From NCBI GenBank assembly GCA_019925105.1, contig JAHGAU010000036.1, forward strand, positions 372,001 to 436,000: DNA of 64,000 nucleotides, in the 5' to 3' direction. Of the stretch, positions 1-9,389 are shown one piece after another. The stretch's first letter is position 1. Every line of letters starts with the position of its first letter. The position numbers and the translations under genes are program-made. The notes beneath the pieces were generated by a model. The model did not search any database, was not told where the DNA came from, and worked only from the letters and a program-made list of their open reading frames with translations. Source of the DNA: Niebla homalea. Lineage: Eukaryota > Ascomycota > Lecanoromycetes > Lecanorales > Ramalinaceae.

Positions 1-347
1 GCCGCTTCGACCGCAAATATCACTTCAACAACCCTTCCCTGGATGAACGTACGCGATACTGTGAACACTGGAAACACAAGTTGTCAAGCAAGCCTGCTGC
101 AGCGATGCCCGACGGCCTGCCTCCATACATCGCCTCAATAACTGAAGGCTTCAGCTTTGCATACATGAAGGAGGCCTTTGTTGCTTCCTTGCTCACACTT
201 GTCCGACAGTCAGAAGATGGTGAGATCACATCGTTCCCCAAGCCAAGCGAAGAGCAAGTCCAGACGAAAGGCAGGTTTGGATTGATACTTGAGCAGCAAA
301 TTGCTAGCTTGAGGAAGGACATTGGCGAGGGAGTCGCGCAAGGTTGA
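1..347 (+). CDS. AAA-family ATPase, C-terminal end (partial)
   Basis: The window opens inside this gene; the readable frame starts at base 3 and ends at a TGA at 345-347. The first residues read RFDRKYHF, which matches the stretch after the sensor/arginine-finger region of fungal AAA ATPases (usually preceded by S or GS). A helical lid-like segment follows, with an aromatic motif GFSFAYMKEAF typical of the AAA C-terminal subdomain. About 114 residues are visible. The Walker motifs lie to the left of the window, so subfamily and substrate cannot be told. It is clearly the 3' end of an ATP-driven remodelling protein, probably one of the uncharacterised fungal AAA proteins. Confidence 0.75.
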   Translation, partial: RFDRKYHFNNPSLDERTRYCEHWKHKLSSKPAAAMPDGLPPYIASITEGFSFAYMKEAFVASLLTLVRQSEDGEITSFPKPSEEQVQTKGRFGLILEQQIASLRKDIGEGVAQG

Positions 348-1161
348 GATAGTGATGAGGTAGGCATGACATAGCGCAGCCTAAGGGGAAAGTTCAATCA
401 CTGCCATTCGCCAAGACTGAAACCAAACAAGTAGGTGCTAGGTATCGATCCTTACCCAATCCTCCTTACGCTGTCCATCTACCAGTCTTGCCTCCAAGTC
501 CCTTTGACTGACTCAACGAGGTCTAGACGATGCTCAACCTTATTTCTAGTAATACCTCAATTCTACTTTTTGATGAACGTGACTCGCAAGTGGCAGTGGG
601 AAAAATTGTCAATTTTACATTACAGAAGAGAAACATCAAAGTCTTACTTTGCAGCACTCGCTAAGTCGGCGAAGCCGGCTGGCCTCGAAAACCCATGTCT
701 TCCGGTCGTCTTTCAATGGTCAGGATGCACATGGTTTTTGGTTTTCTTTTTAGTTTTTCTTTTTTGGTCTTTCTCCCTTGCAGAACATCGGCAGCTGCTT
801 CAAGTCTACTCACTTTTGCTTGAAATCACATTATTAATGTTCTGCATTCAAAGTTGTCTCAGGTCGTCTCATGCGGCATGTCGTCTCTTCTGTGACATTT
901 ATCCGGTGCTTGTTGTTTATGCGAGACCAGCTACTCAGACTTCAACTGAAATCTCGGAGACAGTATTCATGCATTGGGAATGCAGAACGTATACGTGCGT
1001 ATAAGGCTATGGTACATAGTAAAACGGTGTTCAGACAGACATGCGACCAGCACTGCACCTTTGTACACATCACGCCACCCGCCATTAAACAGTGTAAACG
1101 TTTCCCCATGCCTACTTCAGAACAGTCACCAAGGGTCCTCTTACCGTCGATATCAATAAAG
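348..1161. other. Intergenic, no supported gene
   Basis: The stretch holds only short open frames without domain-like composition. It is the shared 3' region of the convergent AAA ATPase and GH16 genes, with T-rich runs near 735-770. Confidence 0.6.
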
Positions 1162-2735
1162 TCAAAGCCACCGCCAAGCGAACAGATCGTCGAAAGCACT
1201 AGTGACAAGCGCAACTCCTGCCACCACCAGTAGGCCAAGCGTGATACCCATCTTCAGGCCCGAACTCCTTTCAGGCGGTAAATCACCATCCCAGCTCCCA
1301 GGACTGACGCTTTGATTGCCTACGTCCGCCTTGTCCTCACTGAAAAAGAACGTCTTGGCCGTTGCATTCCCGTTCAACCCTCCCTCCCGGACCACGGTAT
1401 CCGGAATCACACAAATCTCTCCCTGCTTGCCCCTCCCGCCATTACTCGGCTTGCACCGCGCCTGCCAATCCTCTCGCCTGCGTGGATCGCTGCTATTGAA
1501 GTAGGCCTTCACATACCCGACCCGCATCACCGCGTCCCGTTCGGGCGGCCCCTGCGACCATCCCTTATCGCCGTTGCTCCACTGAGACAGCGTCACGTGT
1601 CCAGGCACCTGCGGGACCGAGGTGGTCATGGTGGTGAGGAGGTGGGAGTCGGCGAAGAAGGCGACCGAGGTGGCGGACCAGTCGAAGCGGTATTCGTGGA
1701 AGCCTTGAATAATGAATCAATCAACACCCCACCCACCCATACACCCAAAAGCAGCCGATTGCCACACGCTTTCCGATTGGTTTTCTGGTGGGGATTGGAA
1801 ACAATTTTTTTTCCACCCAAAACCTTGTGGGGATGAGGTTGTAGGACGAGGAGGAGGGGGAGGAGGAGGAGGAGGAAGGGGGGAGGAGCTACATACCATC
1901 GGTAGGGTCGAAGGGTAAGGCAGGGTGCGAGAAGGTCGGCGTGTTGGCGGCGTTGTAACCGGCTTCGGCGGAGGCGGGGGATTGGAGGACGAGGTTGATG
2001 GGATGATGGGAGGAGGAGTTTTGCTGGGCGGAGAGGAGCTCGATGTCGATTTCCCGGGTGTCGTTGAAATACTGTTTTGCTCAGCTAATTAGCCACCTCG
2101 TGTTATATATAACCAATCCAACTGATAGCCCATAAGAGTCAAAGAAGAAGGGGAAGAAAGGGGGGAGAATGAGAAAATCATATGATAATGCTCCGCCGAT
2201 CTGAACATGGGGCGAGAGAGAAGAAGTAAATGATATATACCCAAAACCAGGCCCCACACGTCCCCCCCACCTCTGTGAACATGATACTGGCCCGGAAACT
2301 GCCATACAGCATGTCCTCCCTCACACTGCTCAGCTCCGCCATCCCCACCAACCCCCCGGCACTCCCATCGCCCACCCCCCTGACGTATAGCTCCAGGCCA
2401 GCGTCCCCTCCCGAGATGCCATTGCCAGCCCAATCAGACTTCGAGGCTAGAGGGTTCGTGACGACGTTACTCAGCGAAGCATTCTTGCCCCACGGACCTC
2501 GCGCTGCGGCGGGTGTGACGGTGTAGTTCTGTGGCGACCAGTCGGCGTTGGTGGAGATGTTTTGGAGGTGCAGGAAGTCGGTTTCGAGGAGGTCGGTGTA
2601 GAAGGTTTGTGGTGTTGAGGCATTGGTGGGGAGGGCGTAGCCGCATTCGCAGGCGGCGGAGGTGAGAGGGGGGAGGAGAGGTAGGAATAATAAGAGGGGG
2701 GGAAGGGGATGCGCGAAGTCATGTTGGAGTAGCAT
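1162..2735 (-). CDS. GH16-type glucanase-like secreted/membrane protein
   Basis: Three exons fit: 2735-2241, 2071-1897 and 1703-1162, giving about 403 residues. A signal peptide (residues 1 to about 27, a Leu/Pro-rich core) is followed by a concanavalin-like domain. The GH16 catalytic signature EIDIE falls at about residues 172-176, just after the first splice junction, preceded by CGAWFWYFNDT. Both introns have GTAT donors and AG acceptors in matching phase (0 and 1). The C-terminus has a hydrophobic helix (GLLVVAGVALV) before the stop, so the protein is probably held in the membrane or GPI-processed. GH16 enzymes of this kind hydrolyse or transfer beta-glucan in the cell wall; exact linkage preference is not visible. 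Several N-glycosylation sequons support secretion. Confidence 0.85.
1848..1888. repeat. Purine-rich GGA tract inside an intron
   Basis: Imperfect GGA/AGG repeats, almost pure purine on the + strand and therefore polypyrimidine in the transcript. The tract lies in the second intron of the GH16 gene (intron 1896-1704), close to the 5' splice site. Confidence 0.8.
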
Positions 2736-3201
2736 GTTTGATGTCTGACAGGTCTAATTGCGAGATGTATATGCTTGGTAGGGCATAGGGTCGACGGTAA
2801 TTGAAGGGCTAATAATGGAGGATGAATTGCACAACAGTCAGTTGCCAAAATTTGCCATGTACGGAAATGGCCCGAATAAATGTTGCCATGAAGTTGAGAT
2901 GATGATGATGATGATGGCTTAGCGCCATTTTGAAGGCGAACAGGAAGTTCCGCGAAGGTCATTTCCCCAAACAGATCCCAACAACAATGCTTTGAAAAAA
3001 CAATTATTCTGGATTATCTGAAACGCGAGTAAACAGTCTCTATCAGATGAGAACCGAACCAGCAATGATGCACACGGTATGAGAATTATTTTCCATGAAT
3101 AATATAAAACGATTGACAAGAATGTGAACCCACATTGTGTTTCCAGAATGCTTGGGCAAGTTGCATTCGATATGCTCTGTGTAACTTCATGGTATCATTC
3201 C
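2736..3201. other. Intergenic, upstream of the GH16 gene
   Basis: No supported gene. It contains a short GAT microsatellite near 2897-2914 and should carry the GH16 promoter and the 3' end of the dehydrogenase gene. Confidence 0.6.
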
Positions 3202-4295
3202 TCATGATGTCTTTCTTTCCACCTGCTCGAACATATCAAGCGTATGCTTCCAGATCTTGTCTCCCATTCTGTTCTGCCTATACTCCTTCATGATCGGCCC
3301 AGCCCCGATTTCGCCTGTCTCGTTCACCAAGTAGGCCCCTTCCCCTTCCGCCTTCTTCACCCCAGGCACCAAGTCAACGCCATCTGCCCCTTCCAAAGAC
3401 GGGTACCTTTTGCTAGTCAAGTAAAATAAACCCAACTGCCCCGCCTCGCCTACATCCGTGCAGAATGGTGTGGCCAACGGCACGAGGATCCAGGCCAGCA
3501 AAGTACGCATTATCCAGCCGAGATCCCTTCCGTACAGAGATGGCGTCTTCACAATGCCTGGGTAGGCGTGGATGAAAGCGGTATTAGGGTACTCTTTCGC
3601 GAAATGCTCCAGGCTTAGGGAGGTCATGGTAGTACTATTTGCTGCATTGTTCATGACGCTGTAATTTTTGGGCTGGAGCAGTGGCAAGTCGTCCATGATC
3701 ATTGGCTTTTCCTTGGTCCCAGCGCCGATTGCGAGCACGTGTTTGGGGTGGAGGGGCAAGAGTTGTTGGATGAAGCGCATGCGAGCGTAGTAGCGGACCG
3801 ACATGAGTGCCTCCAGACCTTCCTTGGTTTCTGGTTTCAAACCCGAGTTAGCAGAATGCATCTACCTGCGTGGCTCTTAATGATGACACAGCGGGCTCGA
3901 GGGAAGCATAGTGTGAGTGACATACCAATCCTCGAAAAGGCCAGAAATCCAATGCTTAGGCAGATAAAGTCCAGATTTGTTCCCCCCTTCAGCAGTTCTT
4001 TCACAGCCGCGCAGACTCGATCCACCTCGGCCAATAGGCTCAGATCGGGGCTGATGATAAGCTCATACCTCCCCTTGGGATTAATGCTGTCTCTCAGGTT
4101 CTTTAGGATCGCCTCGCCTGCAGATTTCGACCGCCCGACCACAATGATGAAGGGTGATTGGGTGTTGGCAGCGAATGCTTCGAGAGTCGATCGTCCAATC
4201 CCCGATGTCCCCCCCACAAACAATGCAGTGGGAGAAGCGGACAAGCTCGAGGAGACAAGGGCGTTGGAGGCGTGGACAGATTTTGTAGCAACCAT
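3202..4295 (-). CDS. Short-chain dehydrogenase/reductase family protein
   Basis: Two exons, 4295-3926 and 3830-3202, give about 332 residues. The intron (3925-3831) starts GTATGT, has a GCTAAC branch-like site and ends CAG; the splice joins SRI to ETKEGLEAL in phase 1. The N-terminal glycine motif GGTSGIG (about residues 28-34) is the NAD(P)-binding signature of the Rossmann fold. Later features typical of this fungal subgroup are YYARMRF and an HAYPGIVKTPSLYG stretch. A canonical YxxxK catalytic pair is not obvious, so either the catalytic site is atypical for the family or I have misplaced it. Substrate unknown. The gene lies tail-first toward the GH16 gene on the same strand. Confidence 0.85.
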
Positions 4296-4861
4296 CTTGT
4301 AGGTGGGTGGAAAATTGGGGCTAGTGTCCGGGAAAGCTGATTATCAAGTATTCAATTCGTAATGCCTTTCTACCTGCTTCCCGTGCTGCCTGTTGAGCCA
4401 AATGCAGAGATCGGACTGTAGGGATTGATGATACTGTGGGACTCCTGTCTTCGTAGTCTAGACAAAATGCTTTTTCATATATGGTCTATTGAGTCTGGCC
4501 GTCTTCTGTATAATAGTATTAGGATCCCAACGGGTTTGCAATGCATCCGTTTAGGATGTCTCTACAATCATGATGTCAATCGACCCTTACCTTGACGATA
4601 CCCAAATATCTACGAGAACGATGCCGCCGAGTGTAACACTAGAACTGTATACAGAGAGTGTGTAGTTTTTGGTTTGCGAACGCGAAGTGAGGTCAGCTTT
4701 GGCATATTAATAATAAGTTTTAGCTGAATCCTTTTCTCACGCCGTCCACCCCTAGTTCATCCTACAAGCACTCACAACGCACAACGTCAACTCTAATTAG
4801 GGAGCCAAAAACTGGTGATTCAACAGGACAATTTTGCAAAAGATTACATGGGATAAATTAT
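4296..4861. other. Intergenic, no supported gene
   Basis: Lies between the dehydrogenase start and the tRNA 3' end. No coding-like frame; the tRNA transcript would terminate here on the - strand. Confidence 0.6.
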
Positions 4862-4954
4862 CGACACCTGCAGGATTTGAACCTGCGCTCACGAATGAAG
4901 TAGATGTCGGATCAGAATTCGAGTCTACCGCCTTAACCACTCGGCCAAAGTCTG
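4862..4954 (-). tRNA. tRNA-Ser (anticodon CGA) with a short intron
   Basis: On the - strand a cloverleaf can be drawn. The D-arm/A-box region reads TGGCCGAGTGG, the T-arm reads GCAGG-TTCAAAT-CCTGC, and the discriminator base is G, as expected for serine. The anticodon CGA is at 4921-4919. A perfect GTAGA/TCTAC anticodon stem forms only if 12 bases (4917-4906) are removed after position 37, the standard place for a nuclear tRNA intron. A short extra arm (TCA-TTCG-TGA) follows, as in class II tRNAs. The acceptor stem is imperfect: with 4954 as position 1, pairs 1-72 and 3-70 mismatch. The gene may be slightly degenerate, or its 5' end misjudged. Confidence 0.78.
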
Positions 4955-5273
4955 ATTTCAGGATTAGTATTGATTGGAAACCATTCCCTGGAAATGTACT
5001 CACGTCTGCTTTGTAATCCAAATTTGCTTTGTATCTGCTAATATATACTGCTCTATTTTGAGCTTTGCATGTGGAATGTTTGCTGCCAAGACTTTGCTTC
5101 TATGCCAAGATCTCCACTTTTCGTCATGATCTCAACATCATTCATTGACCCACTCACACTGTCCACCTCAAAGCTCCTCCTCCTCCTCTTCTTTTGGCCC
5201 TATCTACGACCCCTCCCCAAACATGCTCTCCCATCCCTGACCTATCTCGCACCATCATCGGAACCCCCAAATC
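4955..5273. other. Intergenic between tRNA and small membrane protein gene
   Basis: No supported gene. It should hold the promoter of the gene starting at 5274. Confidence 0.55.
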
Positions 5274-5825
5274 ATGTCCACCAATCCCACCAACTCCACC
5301 CTCCCCACCACTAACCCAACGCCCATCCCCTCCCCCACACAGACCGTCCCCGACCCCATCCTGACGACCTACTTCCCCCTCGCCGGCCTGCTCATCCCCT
5401 GCGCCCTCGCCGCCATCCCGCCCCGAAAACTCGATCTCTACACCCTGGGCCTGGCGAGTGTGTTCACGTTGAGTGGCTATCAATTGTATACCGTGCACTC
5501 TTCGCAACGGCGGCAGCGGGGTATGGCGCAGGCCGTGAGGTCCACGCAACGGGAGACTGTGGGGGTGCGGCCGAGTGAGCTGGGAGGGTTGGATAGGCCA
5601 GAAAAGGAAGGGGAAGGCGAGGAGGGGGAGCGAGGAGGGGTCATGGGCATGGCAAAGAAGCTGTGGTATGGAAACGAGACAACCGGCTGGGAGCGGCGGC
5701 GGGCGGACGAGGAGAGGAGGAAGCTCGAGGAGGGGGAGGGGCTGTGGGGCATCATGAGTGACCGCACGAGGGAGGCTTTTGGTGGGAAGAAAGAGGACGA
5801 CGAAGAGGGTGATGGTGAGGAGTGA
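5274..5825 (+). CDS. Small fungal membrane protein (rhomboid-like label in fungi, no protease site)
   Basis: A single-exon reading frame of 183 residues. After a Pro/Thr-rich N-terminus come one or two hydrophobic segments (about residues 30-70, containing PPRKLDLYTLGLASVF), then a charged C-terminal half rich in Glu, Arg and Gly. The layout resembles small fungal proteins that databases often label 'rhomboid family membrane protein', from memory of the family. None of the rhomboid catalytic features (GxSG, a transmembrane His) is present and there are too few membrane spans, so protease activity is not supported. Location is probably an organelle membrane; function unknown. Confidence 0.75.
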   Translation: MSTNPTNSTLPTTNPTPIPSPTQTVPDPILTTYFPLAGLLIPCALAAIPPRKLDLYTLGLASVFTLSGYQLYTVHSSQRRQRGMAQAVRSTQRETVGVRPSELGGLDRPEKEGEGEEGERGGVMGMAKKLWYGNETTGWERRRADEERRKLEEGEGLWGIMSDRTREAFGGKKEDDEEGDGEE

Positions 5826-6495
5826 AGAAACATTGTTGAACCTTGTAGGGAAGCTTGGGGTTCTCGCCAATTGATGTTGTAAAGGAAAAGATTCGGGGTT
5901 TGCGCCACGGAGACCATGGAGTCAGAATGTGGGCTGCATTCCGAGACCTACAGGGCATCACAGTTACGGTCGAGGCTGTTGTAGTACAAGAGGACAAGGT
6001 TTCCGTGCAAAGAGGGGGGCAAGGCATAGAGAAGCCTGAATTTTAAGGGAGAAAGGCCCTGCACCAGGAGCCAACAGCCCAGTGAAGAATCGCAGCTCGT
6101 GTCAATCCAAGTTGAGATCGATGCGCCGACTATGAGCAATCGGAATTGAGTGCAACTCTTGAATGAGTACACAATTTGCGGTAGGTTTCCTCAAATAATC
6201 TAGGCTGGAGTGAAATAGCTTTGGCCGCCAGCACCACTACGTGCGCATAGAGCGGAACCTCGAGGTGGTTTACCGTGTACATGTATAAAAGGAGGGCATA
6301 TTTCAGCGCGCATTTTGTTAAATTATTGATAGGTCATTAGAAAGCTCATCACTTATCTCCAAGGTTTCCCAACGACAGGGAAATTGCTAGAAGAAGCGCC
6401 CGTCCCACTGCCTTATTCACATCGCCACCGTCTGCTCCGGCAACTCCGCCCTCGCCCCTTTCGGCTCAGCACTTGTCGGCACGGGACTCGTCGCC
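5826..6495. other. Intergenic between convergent genes
   Basis: No supported gene. A TATAAAAGG string near 6285 on the + strand has no reading frame behind it and is not called as a promoter. Confidence 0.55.
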
Positions 6496-8209
6496 TCAGA
6501 GGTCGAAAGCTCTGACATGCTCCTCGTTAGCGCCCGGCAGCTCCACCCTCCCTGAAATAGCGAAAGCCGGCTCAAGCTGGGGGTGGTCATGCCCGTCCCA
6601 CATTTCGCGTGGCTTATCACGCTGCGTGTTGGATAATTCGGGCGTGATGTGTTGGACCTGAGAGTCTGCTGAAGCTTCAGCCACTGCGTCCCCACCAAGC
6701 TCTGCCTTACTAAAGCCACGCTGATCAGACAAGTGATCACTCGAGGTAGACTTGGAAATTCCGGCTGCACTGGCTCGAGTCTTCCTACGTTTGCGTTGGC
6801 AAAAAAAGGCGAGTAATGCAATGACCAGTGCAACAACCGCTCCGATAGAAATACCTGCTACTGCGCCCGCATGGAGACCGTCGCTGCCCTGTTTATCTTC
6901 ATGTGGCTGTGATGTAGCATTATTTGAATCTTGAGCAGGTGGCTGGATCGCAATGACTTGGGGCTTGGCAGAGTCATCTGGAAACAGCGCTTGGGACAGC
7001 GAGAAGTTGCCTCGCTCCCAGTCGGAGATCATATAAGTTTCTTGTAAGAATGCACGGCCAAGTGTGTACTGGGTCGAGTTGGCAGCTTGTCGCAACGGGA
7101 AATAATAAGACCCGTTTCCATTGGGATCAAGGTTCTTGTCGATCAAATCGAAACTGCTGTATTGCAATGTGAGGTTCATGGAGGGACCTCCGGAAATTTC
7201 AGGACCAACTGTGAATGCCACGGTCGGGTTCGACATGGTGAGATCTGTATGTGCGGAACTGTTGACGTAGTAGAGATTCATAGTCGCATTGTAAGTCAAT
7301 TGAAAGGCGGTTGCGAAGACCTCACAAACATCGACAGGAAGCCAGAAGTGTGGAATGGTGGAATCGATGTAAGCGTAGATCCCGTTGGATAGTAATGGAT
7401 CCGTCGATGCAACGGAGGTGATACTCTGAAGTCCAACAAGATACTCCAGCCCAATATCGTTGTTGAACGGTATAGAAACTTCGTTTGGCTCAAAGCGCGA
7501 TTGATCATATCCCCCAAGAGTCAAGCTACCAAAGACTGGCGGTTGGTGATGGAATGCCCCAGCAGTATATCCCCAACTTATGCTGGGAATACTCCCCTGA
7601 TCTTTCAAGCTCGTCATCAAGCTTTTGTTCCCATTGCCAAACTCTGTAATGTTGATGGAATTCACGCTCAGACCTAAGACCCCTAGAAAAAAGTCGGTCG
7701 TTGCGATTCCCTCAACTGTCTGCTTATCCACGACGGGAAGTTTGGACCCCGGAAGGCCAAAGGTTGCATTCTCATTACCAAAGCTACTATTTCCATTATA
7801 GCCTAAGGCTGCTTCTTCAGGGATAGGAAGCTGGAAAAGGCCGATTTCTTCCCAGGTAGAAGACTTGGATTTATTGAAGACATTCCCCCTTTTGTCACTG
7901 CAGTCCAGAATGCCTTCATTCTCGCAGCCTTCTACGAGCACTGGCCAAACAGTGTTTATGGAGGTCCCAGGGAGAAGTCGAATGTCTTGAGGGGGGGTTC
8001 CAAGGCTCATCGTGAAGGTTGACCAAGAGCCATCAATCCCTTCCCTAGCGAAGATCAATGACGAATACTGCACAAGCGCGAAGGAACGCATACCAGTATT
8101 GACTTGGTGGAACCACAATAGGTGGAATAGCAATAGCATTTAAAGGGCAGGCAAAGCAGTGTAACAAAATCCATATCCAGCTTGACGTATATGAAGTGAG
8201 CTTTCCCAT
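6496..8209 (-). CDS. Pepsin-fold (A1-like) membrane protein, probable pseudo-protease
   Basis: Two exons, 8209-8094 and 8044-6496, give about 554 residues. The 49-base intron (GTATGC...CTAG) joins PPSQYW to EGIDGSWSTF in phase 2. The start at 8209 gives a clean signal peptide (about residues 1-25); an in-frame ATG at 8251 is less likely. The A1 fold is shown by SLGTPPQDIRLL and FGSLTLGGYD. The first catalytic motif, normally DTGS, reads PGTS at about 64-67, with no Asp. The second reads IDST at about 265-268, keeping Asp266. One membrane helix lies at about 432-453, followed by a basic stop-transfer sequence and a cytosolic tail of about 100 residues. Many N-glycosylation sequons are present. 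It is more likely a surface protein or sensor than an active protease. Confidence 0.82.
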
Positions 8210-9389
8210 TTTGCAGGACCGCCCTGGCCCTGGAAAGGGCAGACGGGCCACTAAATGATCTTTACGCGATGTTCATTCCGTAACGACCTCGAAGCTGGAC
8301 GATATGGTACGCATGAAGCCAAATATTCAACGACTTTGGTAAGTGAGTCAGGAAGAAAAGAAGAGTACAATGCCTGAAGTAGGTCTGAGCAGGTGTCCGT
8401 ACAGATAAATGATCGAACCCATCAAAGTCAAGGCTATGCCGTGTACAAGCGGCGGAGGATCACCAAGAATGTCATTACACGATCTTCATGCAAGGCACCT
8501 ACCTCGGAGTCGACCCCGGTTTGCGAACATGCTTTGATAGTTCCGACGTTCCAGCAGCAGCCAGGTAGCGGATCTGCTATGCCAACCAGTGAGAGTAGAT
8601 ACAGCCTAATAGCGTCCCTACCAAAGCTTGCTGCATGTTTCATACATCCAAATGCGCCGTAAAAGTTGGGATCTGGACGCAATGTCACGAAAATAGGTGG
8701 GCATTCGCAAAGTCTGAGTGCCGTAAGTAGGCATTTGCGAAGGTGATTTAGTCACTTTCAGGCATTTCACAGCCTGTTTATAAGCTACGATCTGAAGTAT
8801 AGGGGAATAAGGGGAAGAGGGAGGTGCAGTCCTCGAGGCTGTGGAGCGCTAGTTGAACCTCGCTAGGCGATCCGTGGCTAGCCCTCCAAGGCTCTTAATT
8901 TAGCGCAGCGGCAAGCAGCCCTAAACCCCCAATCACATCCTGAGATCCTCCTCAACTTTCCTTCCCAAGTAGCCAATGCGCGCTTCAAAACCAGCATTGG
9001 CAAGACTAAGTACTGGGCCGTGCTGCTGTGAAGCCACTTGAAGGTAGCAGACTTTGACTATGCGATCCTTCGTGCGGTGGAGATGTCACAGCTAAGTACC
9101 CTTCGTCAACCGTCATCCTTCGCCTCATGCCCAGGAAGCTAGAACATGGAACGGGCGATGGCACTCCGTTCTCGTTCAAGATATTGCAATTACAACATTC
9201 CTTGCTCGAAGGATTCCTAGGTTGATGCTGTTTGAACTGACATTAATGCAACCCACATTGACTCCTTTGCCAAGGATCGTGATCTACCCCAATTGATTGC
9301 ATGTCCCATTCGTTTCCTGTGATTGCATTCGCATCTCTTTGATGGCATAGAAGTCCAGGTATTGAGTAAGGAAAAACCCTTTGCTGATA
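8210..9389. other. Gene-free stretch, about 1.2 kb
   Basis: Only short frames without domain or signal features. It separates the divergent pseudo-protease gene (-) and the first low-complexity secreted-protein gene (+), so both promoters should be here. Confidence 0.6.

Noticed and set aside
435..1004. Open frame of about 189 codons on the + strand
   Set aside because: Composition is not coding-like and it lies in the 3' region of the AAA ATPase gene.
2471..2962. Overlapping - strand frame across the GH16 first exon
   Set aside because: Pro/Ser-rich shadow of the GH16 exon in another frame.
6285..6293. TATAAAAGG string as a promoter
   Set aside because: No gene begins downstream on that strand; the next gene is on the other strand.
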